Origin: Caballeronia grimmiae
GTDB lineage: Bacteria > Pseudomonadota > Gammaproteobacteria > Burkholderiales > Burkholderiaceae
Direction of reading: 5' to 3'
DNA length: 64,000 bases
NCBI RefSeq assembly: GCF_000698555.1
Contig: NZ_JFHE01000018.1
Location: 1-64,000 of the forward strand
In this document: in pieces, positions 62,360 to 64,000 of the stretch
Layout: each line of letters begins with the position of its first letter
How positions within the stretch are numbered: the first letter of the stretch is position 1
Program-made: the position numbers and the translations under genes
Notes under the pieces: generated by a model
Seen by the model: only the letters and a program-made list of their open reading frames with translations
Told to the model about the DNA's origin: nothing
Database searches by the model: none

Positions 62360-64000
62360 TCATGCGCGCCGCGATGCGCGAATAACGCCCTGCACTTCAC
62401 CGAGCAGCGTGCACGCGCGCTGAATCTGCGCCGAATTCGATACCTCCACCGTGAATTGCATATATGCAATGTTCCGGCGGCTTTGGCTCTTCACGCCGAT
62501 CACGTTGATCTTTTCACGCGCGAACACTTCGGAGATATCGCGCAGGAGCCCTTGCCGATCCGCCGACTCCACCGACAGATCGACCGGATATACCGACGAT
62601 CCGCGCCCGTTCATCACCTCGGCGGACCATGTCGTATGCAGCACGCGTTCGGGCGAACGCTGCGCCATGCGCTGGAACGTCGTGCAGTCCGCGCGATGAA
62701 TCGACATGCCTTTGCCGCGCGTCACGAAGCCCGCGATCGGATCGGGCGGCGCGGGACGGCAGCAGCGCGCGAGCTGCGTGAGCAAGGCATCCACGCCGAC
62801 GACCAGCACGCCCGTCGATGCCCCTTGCGCCACGCTCTGCCCGCTGCTGCGCTTTTCGAATTGCGCGGGCGCTTCCGGCTCGGGCTCGGGCGGCGGCGCA
62901 TCGGACAACGCGTGCTCGATGTTGCGCACGCTGAACTCGTCCTTAGCGACGACCGCGTACAGATCTTCCGGCGCCTTGAAGCCGAGCTTGGCCGCGAGCT
63001 GATCGAGATTGACCGACGTCTTGCCTTCGCGCTGCAGCGTCTTTTCGACGATCGCCCGGCCCTGCGCCACGTTCTCGGCCGCGTCGACCGTGTTGAACCA
63101 CGCGCGCACCTTCTGCCGCGCGCGCGGGCTGTGCATGTAGCCAAGCTGCGGATTGAGCCAGTCGCGCGAGGGTCCGCCTTCCTTCACCGCGATGATCTCG
63201 ACCGTCTGCCCGTTCTGCAGCGGCGTGTTGAGCGGCACCATCGCGCCATCGACACGCGCGCCCCGGCAGCGATGCCCCAGCTCGCTATGCAGGTGATACG
63301 CGAAATCGACCGCCGTCGCGCCGTGCGGCAACGCCACCACGCGAGCCTGCGGCGTCAGCACGTAAATATGGTCGTCGTCGAGCGTGGCGTCGCGCAGATG
63401 CTGCCAGCCCGGATGCTCGCCTTCGACGTCGTCCTTCCAGGCGAGAAGCTGACGCAGCCACGCGATCTTCTCGTCGTATTTCTCGCTCGCCGTCACCTGG
63501 CCTGCGTAGCCTCGCGCGCCCGCCTCCTTGTAACGCCAGTGCGCGGCCACGCCATACTCCGCGAACTGATGCATTTCATGCGTGCGAATCTGCACTTCGA
63601 AGGCGCGGCCATCGTCGCCGACGACGACCGTATGCAGCGACTTGTAGCCGTTCGGCTTGGGCCGCGAAATATAGTCGTCGAATTCGCGCGGCACCGGCTG
63701 CCACAGGTTATGCACGATGCCGAGCACCGTGTAGCAATCCTTGATGTCCCCGACGATCACGCGAAACGCGCGCACGTCGTTCAGCTCGGCGAAGTCGAGT
63801 TGCTTGCCGCGCATCTTCTTCCAGATGCTGTAGATGTGCTTCGGCCGGCCGCTCACTTCGGCCTTGATGTGCGCGGTGTCCAGTTCCTTCTGCAGCCGCG
63901 CGATGGCCCCGGTCACATACGACTCGCGCTCGACGCGCTTTTCGTCGAGCAGCTTCGCGATCCGCTTGTACGTGGCGGGGTCTTCGAAGCGGAACGACAG
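62360..64000 (-). CDS. relA: (p)ppGpp synthetase RelA, 5' truncated (last 546 aa visible)
   Basis: Makes the stringent-response alarmone from GTP and ATP on starved ribosomes. Visible parts: the synthetase domain (VRAFRVIVGD, PNGYKSLHTVV, EVQIRTHEMHQFAEYG), a TGS domain (HIYVLTPQARVVALPHGAT), a zinc-finger-like segment with LARCCRPAPPD and HRADC, and a C-terminal ACT domain. The PREFDDYISRPKPNGY loop has the acidic EFDD motif of monofunctional RelA; SpoT/Rel enzymes have a basic RxKD. The N-terminal pseudo-hydrolase domain and the start lie beyond the right edge. Confidence 0.93.
   Translation of the reverse strand: MSFRFEDPATYKRIAKLLDEKRVERESYVTGAIARLQKELDTAHIKAEVSGRPKHIYSIWKKMRGKQLDFAELNDVRAFRVIVGDIKDCYTVLGIVHNLWQPVPREFDDYISRPKPNGYKSLHTVVVGDDGRAFEVQIRTHEMHQFAEYGVAAHWRYKEAGARGYAGQVTASEKYDEKIAWLRQLLAWKDDVEGEHPGWQHLRDATLDDDHIYVLTPQARVVALPHGATAVDFAYHLHSELGHRCRGARVDGAMVPLNTPLQNGQTVEIIAVKEGGPSRDWLNPQLGYMHSPRARQKVRAWFNTVDAAENVAQGRAIVEKTLQREGKTSVNLDQLAAKLGFKAPEDLYAVVAKDEFSVRNIEHALSDAPPPEPEPEAPAQFEKRSSGQSVAQGASTGVLVVGVDALLTQLARCCRPAPPDPIAGFVTRGKGMSIHRADCTTFQRMAQRSPERVLHTTWSAEVMNGRGSSVYPVDLSVESADRQGLLRDISEVFAREKINVIGVKSQSRRNIAYMQFTVEVSNSAQIQRACTLLGEVQGVIRASRRA

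Overview
The window is a high-GC, densely packed chromosomal segment from a beta-proteobacterium. Gene content and order point to Burkholderiaceae, most likely Paraburkholderia, Caballeronia or Burkholderia: smc-zipA-ligA-def, thrS-infC-rpmI-rplT-pheST-ihfA-merR-tRNA-Pro, a pcaIJFBDC operon, and a DUF2844/DUF3443 lipoprotein pair. There is no insertion sequence, prophage, integrase, CRISPR array or plasmid function. The species is inferred from gene content only; no database search was run.

Left part (1-23.6 kb). A 5'-truncated rRNA pseudouridine synthase with a 72-bp tandem-repeat N-terminus is followed by a small unknown gene. Then come a minus-strand chromosome/division block (smc, zipA-like, ligA, def), an EamA transporter, and a plus-strand lysine/diaminopimelate block (dapC, dapD, an ArsC/YffB-like gene, dapE) running into prmB and a cardiolipin synthase. 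Glutathione peroxidase, an ABC-F ATPase overlapping a CaiB/BaiF CoA-transferase, a small unknown gene, radA and alr complete it.

Middle (23.9-44.6 kb). lplT is followed by the thiamin salvage genes thiM-thiE-thiD. A tightly overlapping minus-strand operon tsaB-rimI-udg-DUF1853 joins tRNA modification, acetylation, uracil excision and a possible nuclease. Next are an acyl-CoA-binding protein, a RhlE-type helicase behind a long structured leader, and a glyoxylate-shunt neighbourhood (aceA, usp, lysR, haloacid dehalogenase, aceB). A gene-free stretch with a candidate small RNA precedes bamC. A DUF2844-DUF3443 pair follows; the DUF3443 member carries both Asp-Thr/Ser-Gly motifs of a two-lobed aspartic protease.

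Right part (44.6-64 kb). A complete lower beta-ketoadipate operon (pcaI-J-F-B-D-C) is read away from an IclR regulator of the PcaR/PobR type; two inverted repeats with the same arm lie between them. Two LysR genes, a small membrane protein and tRNA-Pro(GGG) come next. The translation block follows on the minus strand (relA, truncated by the window end; tRNA-Val(GAC); thrS; infC with an ATC start; rpmI; rplT; pheS; pheT; ihfA; merR).

Most of the window is ordinary core genome. The points I rate highest are the protease-like DUF3443 with its DUF2844 partner, the DUF1853 nuclease-like motif beside a uracil-DNA glycosylase, the candidate small RNA near 40.8 kb, the paired operators in front of the pca operon, and the perfect palindromes upstream of ligA and aceA.
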